A stretch of DNA of 64,000 bases from Umbilicaria muhlenbergii (Eukaryota; Ascomycota; Lecanoromycetes; Umbilicariales; Umbilicariaceae), in NCBI GenBank assembly GCA_000611775.1, contig KK106983.1:2724808-2788807 (forward strand), read 5' to 3'. The position numbers and the translations under genes were made by a program. The notes beneath the pieces are model-generated. The model was not told the DNA's origin. It was given only the letters and a program-made list of their open reading frames with translations, and ran no database searches. Below are positions 12,401 through 23,482 of this stretch, one piece after another. Every line of letters starts with the position of its first letter. Positions within the stretch are counted from its first letter, which is position 1.

Positions 12401-14380
12401 CAATATACGTCCTTGGCTTGACTTCGGCTGCAACAACAAATAAAGGCAAATTAAACGAGCCAGTGGCGTTGATATTAGCTACAAGGACGGGCGTGGCGGG
12501 TAGCATTAATTAACTGCGTGCGTGTATTTGACCAAGAAGACTATGCAGCATTTAATCGGCCAGCCAATCAGATCCTTGCGCACGCCAAGCACAGCCTCAG
12601 TGGACTAGCCCATCAACAACAGCATCTGTGAAAATTTCGCTCGCTTACTCCGATACCTCCCAGTGGCAATGAAAATGGCGGTGGCATTTCGCCACTGGTA
12701 TTACGATTTCTCCGTTGATGGCGATATTCTGTGTCAAGTCTGGTTCAAGTACGCGTCATGATGGATGTTGCGAATCAGTTCGTCATGTGCCACTTACAGG
12801 AGGGTGTCGGCAGTCGGACACATACGTTGCCTGTTCTTACCTTAAGGTATTGTCATCCATGCATCCTGCTTGCTCATCCTGCTTGCTACAGTCTTGCCGT
12901 TGAGCCGAGAGTATGTTTTCCTACAAAGAAAGATGGAATGCTGTAACAGGTGCATCATCCCATCTGAACTATCGGCTGCTTGCCCTCGCGGCTTTAGTAA
13001 ACCCCCGACGCCGCCACCGGTATTGCATCAACCATGTCCAACGGCTACGTACCTCATGCGTTTTGTAAAGCTTACGAAGCATCGTTTCTCTTTCCTGATC
13101 ATTCGTGTGTGTGCCTTCATCCGTGATATTTCCCTCGTAATTTCTTCCTGCTCTTCTACCCGGAACGCCTCGTATGCAGCGCTGCCTCCAATCCCTCCAT
13201 GTGCTTACATTTAGGCACCCGGCACTTGCAGCATAAACACCTCATATGAGCGCATCAAGTGATGCAGAAACGTCCAATCCTCACGACGTTGCGCCTGAAG
13301 CGGCTTGTGTGGGATTCATCAGCTGACCTTGGTAGCACCTTGGCAACTCCGATCGCGGCCGCGAATTGTCCGCACTGAGTCTATCCAGTGCTACTGTAAA
13401 GTCTTAGGCGACGCGGTTTGTTGCGCTGCTGACGTGGTCATGAGGGTCTCGCGGAGGGGAGGACACGGGGTTGTGGAGCTGAAGTTGGCAGCTGCAGCTG
13501 ACGGGCGAGGGCATGTGGGGATGAGGATGGGGAAATAGTAACGAGGGTAGGGCTAGCGACGCGGATACGAGATTACGTGCATGGCCAAGGGAAGGGGATG
13601 GGTTGGTGGCGGTGATGGGTTCCGCTCCGCTGTTTGCGCTGTGAGGGTGGGGAATGGGGACGGCGGGATGGGGGTATACAATGGTGCTTGAGACTGGAAT
13701 ATCGGGTGGATGCACGCTGCCAGGTCGGAGCCGCCAACACGGAGGCCGAATCGTGTAGCCGGATAGAGTACCGCGGCAGAGAGGGCCATGAACTTGCGCG
13801 GCGGAGAGGACCTGGCTGGTTAGAATCCTCGGTATCGGAGGGATAGACCGGTGGCAACACTGGGGATGGACGGTAGCTCATGCGCTGCATTCGTCCGTGA
13901 GCGAAATGGACATAAGGAGGAAGAGGCGGGCGGAGTGGGAGTAGTCTTGGAAGTCGAAGCCACGACGACGGTCTCCATTTACAGCAAAACCCTCTCAACC
14001 GAGCCCGCAGTCCCGAACGCGCAGATTTGAAGTCCTACCCCCTATTTGTCGCAACTGTAACGAAGGTCCCATGGACACTCATCGGAAAGCTTCTCTGCAC
14101 AGTTGGCGAGGATAGCTTCTTCTACGTTTCCACTACGTGTGCGGCGAGGCGGAATCCCCGGTCGTCAATTACAAGCATCTAGAATATGTCGACCAGCGAC
14201 CGTGAGGCCATTATCACTCCTGTTGGCCGAAGGCAAGAGTCAGAAACCACAGCGTCGGAGTCAAGAGATCTCACACTCAAGTCCTCTTTGTCTGTGAAGG
14301 TGATGGCAGCTCTCCCTGGTGCCATCCGTGCTTGAACTGGAAGCTAGGTAGGACACATCATTGCCCGACCGTCCATTGCT
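9437..14380. other. Long gene-poor region
   Basis: Nearly 5 kb without a supportable gene. Overlapping sense and antisense open frames at 11533-12301 reach 184-195 codons but encode nothing recognisable, and neither strand shows a convincing splice chain. On the minus strand at 13404-14000, Pro/His-rich frames are open because the strand is pyrimidine-rich. No tRNA, transposon end or tandem repeat was recognised. Confidence 0.45.
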
Positions 14381-14399
14381 GTGTCAGAAAGATGGATCA

Positions 14400-15610
14400 T
14401 TTCTGCCCGCGGTAAGCGCACCCCCTACCCTCTGATCTCACCTCATCTCTATACCAGAACCCCTTTACCGCAGCCCTTCCGTTCCAGCCTCTTTACCGAC
14501 ACTGTACTCCAACAGCTCTGTCCCAGCCATCCGCCTGCGTGGATCCAACTACACCCGAACCTCCTCTCCATTATAACATACGAATACTTGGATCCTCTGA
14601 GTCGCCGATGCTCCTCCCACATCATCTTCGCGTCTCTCCGACCGATCATACCTACTATCACTCACCCGCCCCCACCCCTTTTGACAGCAACACCCCTTCC
14701 ACCCCTGACCGACCCCCCGTCTGACCTCCACCTCCGCATCCACCAATCCCCCACACCCCTCCACAGCACCTCCACCAAATCCCACACCCGTTTACCCCCC
14801 CGCACAGAGCATCTGCCCCCAAACTCCATAGCCCCACCACCAAGCCACCGAACCACCAGAAACTATTCCACCACGAAACCACACCCCAGCAGTCGCCACT
14901 ACCAATCGAGCGTGTCCACGGCGTCTTCCCAGTGGGCCCGGTCATGCGCTGGATGACTGTGTGATATCAGGCGGGTGGCTTGTTTGGTTCGCACCGTACA
15001 GGTATAGATGGGAAATTGGTCACGGCTGCGCTGGACGGTTGAGACGGTGTGGGATGGGATGAGAGGGCTGGAGAGTTGGGATCGGGGGGTTGTGCTTACT
15101 CTACTCTGGTCGGGGTTGAACGACGTTGAAATGGGGTGTGGGTGTAAGGGGCTGGGATGTGGTGGGAGACGATGGGATGGGATGGGAGGTGAGAGAGGTT
15201 GGGAGGTGATGGGATGTGGTGTGATGGGTGGATAAGTATGCATGCGGTGCTGTTTGAGTAGTGCGGTATTCGCGGCGGAAACGATGAGGGGCTATCACCA
15301 TTGTCGGGGTGGTGAGATGGTGGGTGGGGATAAGCTGAATTTCCGGGGTGTCTTGGGGAATTGGATGGGTAGGTCGTCGGGTTTGTTTTGGTTGGTATAA
15401 GGAGTGAATGGGATCAGGTTGGGACCTTTGGGTTGCGATGGGATGCGAAGGGATGGGATGGCCTGGGTAGCGGCGTTTGGGCCAAAGAGGTAGCTAATGG
15501 CCTTAGAAAGAGAGCGGTGTTTGGAGGTATCATATAAGGGACTTGAAGGGAGAAGGAGATGGCTAGAAAGGATAGATAGGGTAGATAGCTGAGACAGATA
15601 CCAATATAGG
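14400..15610. other. Strand-skewed, coding-like block with no settled gene model
   Basis: From 14440 to about 14940 the plus strand is C-rich, with very few G; from about 14960 to 15560 it is G-rich (GGGATGGGATGGGAGG-like). Annotated genes nearby show the same 5' C-rich to 3' G-rich layout. On the minus strand several open stretches read like protein, for example one containing SYLFGPNAATQAIPSLRIP (about 15300-15560) and one with PIYTCTVRTKQATRLISHSH (about 14895-15020). They lie in different frames, with a possible GTAAGC donor between them. I could not join them into one model, and the plus strand is also open in places. A hidden or decayed gene is possible. Confidence 0.3.
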
Positions 15611-16128
15611 ATCAGTAAACTCTTTTTTAGTGCTATTTAGTGCCCTATTTGAATGGAAAACCACAGTCGGCGTCCGTGTTCGCAGCAGAGTGAAATCTGG
15701 CGGCTTGGTCAAATACCCTTCTTATTCCCCTTACGTCCATCAGCCATCGCTTCCAAGCTCAACGACACATCACCTCGATCGTGCAGACCTGCACCTTCAA
15801 GTCAATCATCGCTCGCCTTTGCTACCGCAACAACATCGACTTCATCATCGCCGCCTTTTTCGAGATCGGCGCAAGGACTCCGTAGGCTCTTGAACTTCGT
15901 GAGCCATAATTGTACTCTATCGATTGCTCGTTCTGGTTCCACCAGAAACGTGTCTTCGAAAAAACACCCCTTGTCCTCTTCGATCATTCGGACTTGTTGG
16001 TAGAATGACTATATCTATCAATACCAGTATTATTCAGAGAGAGGGAGAGAGCCGAGAGCAGACTTACACCATACTGAGACCGCTCGAATACACCCCGTAA
16101 TTGTGCTACGGCTTGATAGGAGAAGCCG
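15611..16128. other. Intergenic, no gene seen
   Basis: About 0.5 kb between the skewed block and the 3' end of the small secreted-protein gene. A Ser-rich plus-strand open frame here has no recognisable feature. Confidence 0.4.
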
Positions 16129-16894
16129 CTAGGGTGGCATTGACGATAACACTGTGCTAGAAGCGTGAGAAATTGTGGCAATAGAAAAGCCATTTGTGCG
16201 GTACGCTTTGATTGGATGTATGTGACCGACCTTCTCGCTGATCGCATAGGCCATGTCCTGTCATCGGTTGGAATACTAGTCGGGCCTGGAAGAGAACAGG
16301 TGGGTCCATACCTGGAAAACTTGTGAGAACTACGGCGACGGGGCATGATTAGCATTGAGACCCATGAGGGTGCGGCCTGTAAAGCCCATTGGCTTCGTTT
16401 TGTACCTTCAGAAGGTCCACCTGGAACGCTGCGCAGTCCAATTCCTCGTCAGCCTTGATAACGGTCTGAGCCAAGTCGCGACGCCATTTCTGAGAGATGC
16501 CAGACTTGAGGCTGTGCGCAGAGCCAAGGTAGCTCCTGGGATTCAGTGGACTATCATCCGTTTCTCTTGTTGTACTCGCAGCAAGCCATACACCCTGAAG
16601 ATACATAGAGAGATCTCTGGTATAGCCGTAGACAATATTCCGAAGTTTCTGAATAATGGATATTAGTCAAATTGAAAGTAAGTCAGTCCATAATGAGAAA
16701 CCGGAGCAGGGAATTAATCATACATATTCATCGAAATATGGATCAGGATTCTGCAGCGTGTCGCACAGAGCGTGGAAGGTGTAGTTGGTGGCTAGTGTTA
16801 AGCGTGGAACCTCACTCGGATTCAAGGCGTATTGCGCGGACGTTGTCTGCCCCAGCAACGACGCGCTTAGGGCTAGGCCTGCAAAAACCTTCAT
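16129..16894 (-). CDS. Small secreted protein, four exons including an 18-nt microexon
   Basis: The model is complement(join(16129..16257,16312..16329,16406..16648,16724..16894)), 186 residues. It starts with a clear signal peptide (MKVFAGLALSASLLGQTTSA, likely cut after residue 20). Intron 1 (75 nt, GTATGA..CAG, branch TGACTAAT) and intron 2 (76 nt, GTACAA..TAG, perfect TGCTAATC) are convincing. Intron 3 (54 nt, GTATGG..CAG) flanks the microexon and is less certain. If intron 2 is not removed, the protein ends at 16349 with 156 residues. The mature protein has only two cysteines and no domain I recognise. Secreted or apoplastic location is inferred from the signal peptide; an effector-like role is a guess. 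Confidence 0.65.
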
Positions 16895-17956
16895 GACATT
16901 AAGCTCCTGTTGCTTCAGCGGGTCAAAATCAGAAGTTCATGTTATCGATATTCTACTGCGCGTGGAAGATATGCGTGAAAGATTTGAGACCTGGTGTAGT
17001 ATACACGTTATAGCAGAGTAGACGTTGGTACTGCTTCAGCCTAGCTGTGCCGTAAAGCGTGATGGTTATACCTTGTGAAAGCGTGATGGTTATAAGAGCG
17101 CAAGGGTCGTTGGGCACGTCAATCTAGGACTGAACCAATCGTACAACAAGCGGGATGGCTCATGAGCAGAGGATCGGACGATCGCATACTCCGTAACATG
17201 AACGTGAAACAAGCACAGAGCCATCACAGGCATAGCCACAATGGCGATGTTAGAAGCAATCGCAGTCTGAAGGTTCCAACACAAACAATTGTTTCACAAC
17301 AAGTCGAAAGTAGAATCGACGATACGATCAGTATATTCGACACAGCGAGAGCGTCAAGTGGGATTGCAAGAGCGCATAGAAGGAAACGGTCGTGGAGGGG
17401 TGCGCTGCAAAGGGGAGCCATGTCAGGTACGAGGTACCGCCATGATCTCCAAATTCTGGTAGGGTGGATTGGAGCCACCGATCGCGCTCGTAGATGGACA
17501 TAGAGGGGCAAGAAGCGGACGTCCAGATATAGCATCATCCACGTCCTCAATATACCTATTTGTGCCATTCTTATAGTATCGCTCGCATGGTAAAGAGAGC
17601 CCTTGATCTGGTGGAGGATTCAATCAGGTACAGATGTGCCAAGTCCTAATGGCGGGCACTAGCATACAAGGAGCAAGGCTCCATACGTACTTTGTAACTG
17701 AAGTGCATCGCGAAGTCCAGTTACCTTAGTCAACACGGTTAACGAATTCGCGAACAGAGCCCCTTCTGAGCTTAATGTGCAATTGCGACCTCGCCTCGCT
17801 GGCATCATTACTTGGCCACCTTTCATACCATGCGGAGCGTTGTCCAATGTAACCAAGGCCCTCGATGATCATCTTCCTTAAAGCCATCCTCTTTCCTTTC
17901 CGCCGGCGACTTCTTTCTGGCCCCGGCGTGTGATTCCAACCTGCACAGATGCCGTG
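16895..17956. other. Intergenic with a short direct repeat
   Basis: Two copies of the 17-mer AAAGCGTGATGGTTATA lie at 17054-17070 and 17078-17094, within the upstream region of the secreted-protein gene. Minus-strand open frames at 17090-17860 include one hydrophobic stretch but no complete model. The last few hundred bases should hold the ALG5 promoter. Confidence 0.45.
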
Positions 17957-19253
17957 ATGGATTCCTTATTGAAGCTCCTTGATCTGTGTCGCAGAGCGCC
18001 CTCAGCTTTAATCTTACTTCTGTTAGTGGCTACAGTGTTCTTTGGCGCCGTCCTGGTATGTCGGCCCTAAGCTCTGAATTCAGAGAACTTAACTGACCTT
18101 GTCGTAGTTCTATCTTGCCCTCTTCATTGTAGCGCCGATCCCCAGGAAGCCACTCAGTTCGGAGAAGTCTTTCAGGAATATATTGCCCGATGGTAGGATC
18201 AGTAACGCGAAGCAGTTGCCTTGTTGGCAGGACAAGTACAATGCACGGCAGAAGGACGCACCGCCCAAGGGGTTGAACGGGGACAAGGGCAGTGAGCTCG
18301 AGGAACCGGAGGTGTTCATTTCGCTCGTGGTACCTGCCTACAACGAGGAAGAGCGGCTGAATGCCATGTTGACGGAGGCCGTGGACTACCTACGTAGCGA
18401 ATATGGAAACCCAGTCGCGAAGTCCTCGCAAGCGAATGGAAAGCTCGGGGAGACCACGAACCGCATGAAGAAGGTGGCCAATGGAGGCGTATCAACCTCA
18501 AATACAAGTGCGAACCCGGCAGCTACAGGGTGGGAAGTCCTCATCGTGTCGGACGGATCGACGGATAAAACAATAGAAAGAGCCTTGAAATTCGCTGGGC
18601 AGCTCGACAAGGAGTCAGCTTCGGCGATACGAGTGATTGCACTGCAGGAAAACAGAGGGAAAGGCGGCGCAGTTACCCACGGCATGAGGCATGTCAGAGG
18701 CCAATATGCCATCTTCGCGGATGCCGACGGCGCCAGCAAGTTTGAAGACCTTGGCAAGCTCCTCCAGGCCTGTAAGGGGATTGAAGACAAAGATGGACGG
18801 GCGGTGGCTGTTGGGTCGAGAAACCATCTTGTGGGCAGTGAGGCTGTGGTAAAGGTATGGCAAATGCTCTGCGAAGGCCCTACTACATGGCTCTAATCTA
18901 ACTACTAGCGCTCTTTCCTCCGCAACCTCCTCATGCACTCCTTCCATCTTTTCCTGCGCCTTCTTACTCCTCCGGCTACGGCCGCGATTCGCGATACCCA
19001 GTGCGGCTTTAAGCTGTTCTCACGTCCTTCGCTACCTTACATCGTCCCTTACATGCATTCCGAGGGTTGGATCTTCGATGTCGAAATGCTTATGCTTGCC
19101 GAACTTGCTGGTATACCTGTAGTGGAAGTACCCATTGGTTGGAAAGAGGTCAAGGGGAGTAAGCTGAATGTTTTATGGGACAGCTTGGGCATGGCGTGGG
19201 GTCTGGCAGTGCTGAGGGCAGCATGGGGGTTCGGCGTTTATAGAAGATATTGA
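17957..19253 (+). CDS. ALG5: Dolichyl-phosphate beta-glucosyltransferase (ALG5)
   Basis: The model is join(17957..18055,18108..18854,18909..19253), 396 residues, with introns of 52 and 54 nt. ALG5 transfers glucose from UDP-glucose to dolichyl phosphate on the cytosolic face of the ER, giving the donor for the last steps of N-glycan precursor assembly. An N-terminal membrane anchor covers about residues 15-46. The GT2 fold is marked by VVPAYNEEERL near residue 109, VSDGSTD near 182 and the metal-binding DADGAS near 238; the C-terminal third has the family stretch TQCGFKLFSR. Length is slightly above yeast Alg5 (334) because of a Ser/Asn-rich insert after the first GT2 motif. Exon 1 is short but supplies the anchor and an in-frame ATG. 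Confidence 0.93.
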
Positions 19254-19655
19254 AAGCAGAGGAGTGTCGTCTTATTGCATAGCGTGGACGGAAGCAAAAG
19301 TCAAAGGCGTCAAGATTTGGAACGGTTTCAAACATCGGCACCCAGATGAGTGACGACATCTACTCTTGTGAATGAGAACTTCTAACATGCTGCCTGGTCT
19401 AGGAAGCTTCTACATTCACATACACATAGATGACTCGCATAGCTTGATGGCCGTGCCAATAATCTCTTCTAATACCTCAACTCCTTGACTGCACTCATCT
19501 TCTGTTGGACCACTATATACCATAAGGAATAATCAGGCGGACCTTGGCATTTCGGTTAGTGATAGGCATATGTGTCATTGTCTTGAGACGCAGATACTAA
19601 CTCACCGGCAAATGCAAGTCACTCTGATTCACCATGATCGATAGGAGCTATCCTA

Positions 19656-20471
19656 ATGGCTCACAGCCTGCTCACTCTCCCGAGGGAACTCCGGGACCGA
19701 GTTTACGAAAATGTTCTTTTCTGCGAGACAGTTCGTCCATATGAATACCGCTACCGTGTTCAGATCAAAGGCAACGACTCTAAGGACGGCGATCAGCATA
19801 AACCGAAGGAGATATGGGTCAAAGGCCAAGAGAATCTACTCTCCATAGCCCTTCTCCGCACGTGCAAACAACTCCGCGACGAGGGGATGGAGACGTTCTA
19901 TAGCAAGACCGACTTTACGTTCCGTCATGCGACACACATGGAGAACTTTGTATCGAATGTCCCGGACGAGTACCTTGACAAGATCCGAAAGATAGTGTTG
20001 GATCTCGGTATCCGTCCCATTTACGTTCATACTGTTGTTCCGCGAACTTTTCAGCGCGAAGCAGGTCTTTACAGAGGCTGGCATGAAGACAAGATGGACG
20101 AGGCTGAGAAGATTGTTTCGATGAAGGAGGCACTTGTGACGATGGTGGTGATGGCGGCAGACAGAAAAGGGCTCCGTGAACTCATTTTAGATTTCGTCCC
20201 CGAGTGGGTAACTATAGATTCGCACAGCCGTGAAGACGCTACTTTCGCGGACGCCACTGATCTGTTATTCGGGGGGAAGGGCCTCAAAGGTTCGATGACA
20301 CGAACCAAGCTCAACGAACATGAGGAATTGGGTAAACTTTTGACGTTCCTATGTCTTCCCCTGAAATCAAAAGGGAAGAGAGTGCAGAGAATGGCAGAGT
20401 ATGGGTGGAAATTCCGCATGATTCGATGGAAAGAATCCTGTTTTACGGTAATCGGGAAACATACACTCTGA
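19656..20471 (+). CDS. F-box-like protein of a fungal lineage-specific family
   Basis: Single exon, 271 residues. It opens with LLTLPRELRDRVYENVL at about residues 4-20, which has the L-P-x-E-L-R-x-x-I/V-Y pattern of the short F-box-like N-termini common in Dothideomycete expanded families. A second block, LLSIALLRTCKQLRDEGMET, fits the usual R.C.Q...E...Y continuation. The rest is alpha/beta without a motif I can name. An F-box would imply recruitment to an SCF ubiquitin ligase, but these proteins are poorly characterised and that role is inferred. No introns are needed. Confidence 0.75.
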   Translation: MAHSLLTLPRELRDRVYENVLFCETVRPYEYRYRVQIKGNDSKDGDQHKPKEIWVKGQENLLSIALLRTCKQLRDEGMETFYSKTDFTFRHATHMENFVSNVPDEYLDKIRKIVLDLGIRPIYVHTVVPRTFQREAGLYRGWHEDKMDEAEKIVSMKEALVTMVVMAADRKGLRELILDFVPEWVTIDSHSREDATFADATDLLFGGKGLKGSMTRTKLNEHEELGKLLTFLCLPLKSKGKRVQRMAEYGWKFRMIRWKESCFTVIGKHTL

Positions 20472-21742
20472 CTGGAGGACCGATGGGTCGGTGAAGGAGT
20501 GGTGTACTATGAAACTTGGCACGTCTCTTACATTATCAGTTCTGAAAACTTCTTGCTCTTCACATTATCCACACCATTTTATCTATGTCAGCGATGGAAC
20601 TCTGGTTTGGAATTCGCCCTTTGTGGTGCCTACTACATTGCCAGCTGGTATGGTGTCTATTTCTGCTCGACAGCATTGGACCTCTACTCTCAGCCAAAGG
20701 CTATTATTCGATATGCTGTGTCAGAACGCTTTGAAGGTCCAGCATGCCATAGAACCAACAGAGCTTTTACAAGCCTACCCAGAGCATATTGCCTGTACAA
20801 GGTCTGCTTTTGTCTATACACCACTTGCCATCGGAGTTGACACTTCTTACCTCAGCCGTTGCAACTTTCTCACTTCAGCTCGATCCTTGACGAAGCAATC
20901 ACTACTAGGAGCACGCGTGGTTGTTCTACTCTGTCATCGGTCTGGTCTTCCCAAAGACTCAATATGTCGCAGCTGCGCTGACTTGTTCCGTCTATGCATC
21001 GTCCATCACCTTACTCAGCTCTGTGGGGCAAGCATGGCGGGCCTCCGATGCGGCACAAACGACCAGGTACCAGAGCTGACTGAGCATTGTGGAGCAGCCA
21101 CTACAAGCGCGATAACTGTCCAATGAGCAGTCCGTTGTTCGACTAAACGCAGATATCCTTCCACTACCGTAATCCTCCCCGGGGTCATCTACATAATCTT
21201 GACCTTCTCCACTCCCCCAAAGCTTACGATACCTCAAGCACAATAGCGACAAAGGCTGAGTTTATCTCTGTCATCAAAAGGCAAAGATGTCGGGGCAGGT
21301 GGAAGTCGGAACTCGCATCTCGCATGTCGCATCTCCCTGCTTGTGACACGAAACATTGTAAATACATACTTGTTGCTAATGTCTCGGGCGAGTGGGTCGG
21401 TACGAAAAGAAAGCGGGTGCTTTCTGTTGAGTCGGCTGTCTGTCATGCACTTTTGCTTGTCTTAGAAAGCAGTTTCGATTGTTGAGGAACTTCACCACAG
21501 CCTCCTATCGACTGATCAAACCCTCGGGTCGTCTGCTTCGTATTCTAGGTTGACTGCTTCTCATGATTCTGCCACATATCTAAAACCGATCAACTCTGCT
21601 CTTCGTCTACAACCCTCGTCAGCCATCTCCACTTCCCCAAGCCACAACCCATGTCCATCGAACGCAACCCCGTACCACCAACAACCAACCCACCAAACTC
21701 CTTCTCCCCACCACCATCATAACCACCACAACAACCACCACC
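20472..21742. other. Intergenic; promoter side of the KP4-like gene
   Basis: A 211-codon open frame at 20491-21126 overlaps another open frame, has no recognisable domain and was not accepted. The last 100 bp before 21743 are rich in CCA/ACC triplets, probably the 5' leader of the KP4-like gene. Confidence 0.45.
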
Positions 21743-22207
21743 ATGCACCCCTCCCTCCTCCCTACCCTCCTCGCCTCCTCCCTCCTAATCCCCCTCACCA
21801 CCCCCCTCGGCATCAACTGCCGCGGCAGCGTCCAATGCAACCCAAACTGGAACGTCTTCCTCCCCACCGACGTCAACATAATCGCCGAATACCACGAAGC
21901 CCTCGCATACGGCGACTCATCCGACATCCCCGGGGGCCCCATCCCCGACGCCCACATCTTCCACAGCGGGGCGCACATCGCGTGTCTGACGGACGGGCAT
22001 CTGTGCTTGTTCATGCAGGGGAACGTACCCGCGGGGGGCGTGAGGGGGGCGGTGATCAAGGCGCGGATGGAGGATTTGAGGCAGCATGGGTGTCAGTATT
22101 GTGGGAGTGTGCCGCTGTCGGGGGATAATAATCCGGAGCGGATGGGGGTGTTGACGAGTAATTTCGTGACGGGGCCGATTTGTACGGGGGTCTGCCAGTT
22201 TTCTTGA
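21743..22207 (+). CDS. KP4-like secreted killer-toxin family protein
   Basis: Single exon, 154 residues, apparently whole. A signal peptide covers about residues 1-22. The mature part has the KP4 signature: INCRGSVQC at its start, a central CLTDGHLCLFMQG strand, then HGCQYCGSVP and GPICTGVCQFS at the end. Eight cysteines are visible, in pairs as expected for this disulfide-rich alpha/beta fold. KP4 was first described from a virus of Ustilago maydis, but chromosomal homologues are widespread in ascomycetes and are treated as host genes that may act against competing fungi or plants. Activity here is untested. The coding strand changes from C-rich to G-rich near 21960. Confidence 0.88.
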   Translation: MHPSLLPTLLASSLLIPLTTPLGINCRGSVQCNPNWNVFLPTDVNIIAEYHEALAYGDSSDIPGGPIPDAHIFHSGAHIACLTDGHLCLFMQGNVPAGGVRGAVIKARMEDLRQHGCQYCGSVPLSGDNNPERMGVLTSNFVTGPICTGVCQFS

Positions 22208-22317
22208 TGGGGCAGTGCTTTTCCCGGGCTGTTGGTTAATAGCCGGCCCATGTCTCGAATGCTATATCCGGTATCCAGTAACCCATATCTGTCTATCCAT
22301 CCAATCCCCATCCCCCC

Positions 22318-23315
22318 TCATCCCCTTCCCTCCTCCTCCTCCTCCTCCTCGCCCTTCCACCTCCCCATCTCCGCCTCCACCCCCTCAACCGTAACCGGTA
22401 TTCCCCTCCCTTCCCACCCTCTAACCCACCCCTCCAAACTCCCCATCCCCACAACCAAAAACCCCAACTCCTCCCTCTCAACATCAAACACCGCCCACCA
22501 CTCCCCCCCCGGCAACCGCACCCCCACCTCCCTCGCCGCCAAATACACCGCCGCGACCGCCAAGCTGGCCGGCTGGTGCGTCAGATATAGTTGTTGGGGC
22601 GACAGGAGCGCTGTGTTCAGGTGCGCGAGGGTGCGGGCGGCAAGGGCGCGGGATTTGGATGGGTAAGGGGAGGACGGGCCGAGGAGAGAGAGCGTTTGCA
22701 GGTAGGTGAGGGCGAGGGGGTGGGGGAGGTGGGTTTGGGTCGTGAAGGAGAGGGTGCGGAGGATTAGCCGCTCGGAGTGCAGGAGGGTGGCGCGGAGGGA
22801 GGGGTAGTCGCGTTCGGCTAGGAAGGCGGATTGTCGGTTGGGTTGTTCGGCGGGTGGGGGGGGCTGCAGCGGAGAGGAGGACGAGAGGAGGTAGGTGTAG
22901 ACTAACAGGATGGAGCGGGGGGATTGTGGGGTGGGGGAGAGTTTGGCGTGCAGGTAGAGGGAGGCGGCGGATATGTCCTGTGCAAGGGGTTTGGTTAGTG
23001 CGGTCGTTCTTGTCTGGAGGGATGGGGGGAGGATGGCATGGGATGGGATAGGGTGGGTACCTTGGCGGCATGGAGGAGGAAACTACCGCCCTCGGGGCCG
23101 GCGTAGAAGCGCGTGTAGGTGACAATGGCGCGCGCGATTGTTTCTTGCGGGAGATGCAGGAGGATGCCGGCGGCTTGGGTTAGGAGCGCGCCGCCGTAGC
23201 GGATGCGGCTTTCGAGGGAGGCGGGGAGGCCGTCGAGGCGGGAGGCAGAGGTTGAGAGCTGTGAGAGGGTTATTAGGGGGTTGGATAGTTTAGAAAGTTG
23301 GGTCTCGGGCGCCAT
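22318..23315 (-). CDS. Cyclin L-like protein
   Basis: The model is complement(join(22318..22977,23061..23315)), 304 residues. The 83-nt intron (GTACCC..CAG, branch CACTAACC) is in phase. The first cyclin fold resembles cyclin L: LTQAAGILLHLPQETIARAI near residues 43-62, then DISAASLYLHAKL after the junction. The linker motif ERDYPSLRATLLHSERLILR and the second fold's HQPASLAVAAVYLAAREVGV also match cyclin L in order and spacing. Cyclin L partners CDK11-type kinases in transcription and splicing. The arginine/serine-rich tail of animal cyclin L is missing; instead the protein ends in a run of seven Glu encoded by a GAG microsatellite. It is convergent with the KP4-like gene, 110 bp away. Confidence 0.82.
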
Positions 23316-23482
23316 TGAGGCGTTGTTGTTGGTGGTGTTCTTGTTTGTTCGGAGTAAAGGTAGCCAGATATGAACTCTCCCTGTCTCCCTACGTGAGTAC
23401 CTTAAGATAGCGAAGTCAAGAAGATCTAGACGCCTCCCACACCCGCGCCCTGTAAGAACCAAGTTGCAACCGAAGGGGGCTA

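Noticed and set aside
20491-21126. 211-codon plus-strand open frame
   Set aside because: Unrecognisable, overlaps another open frame and has irregular codon use.
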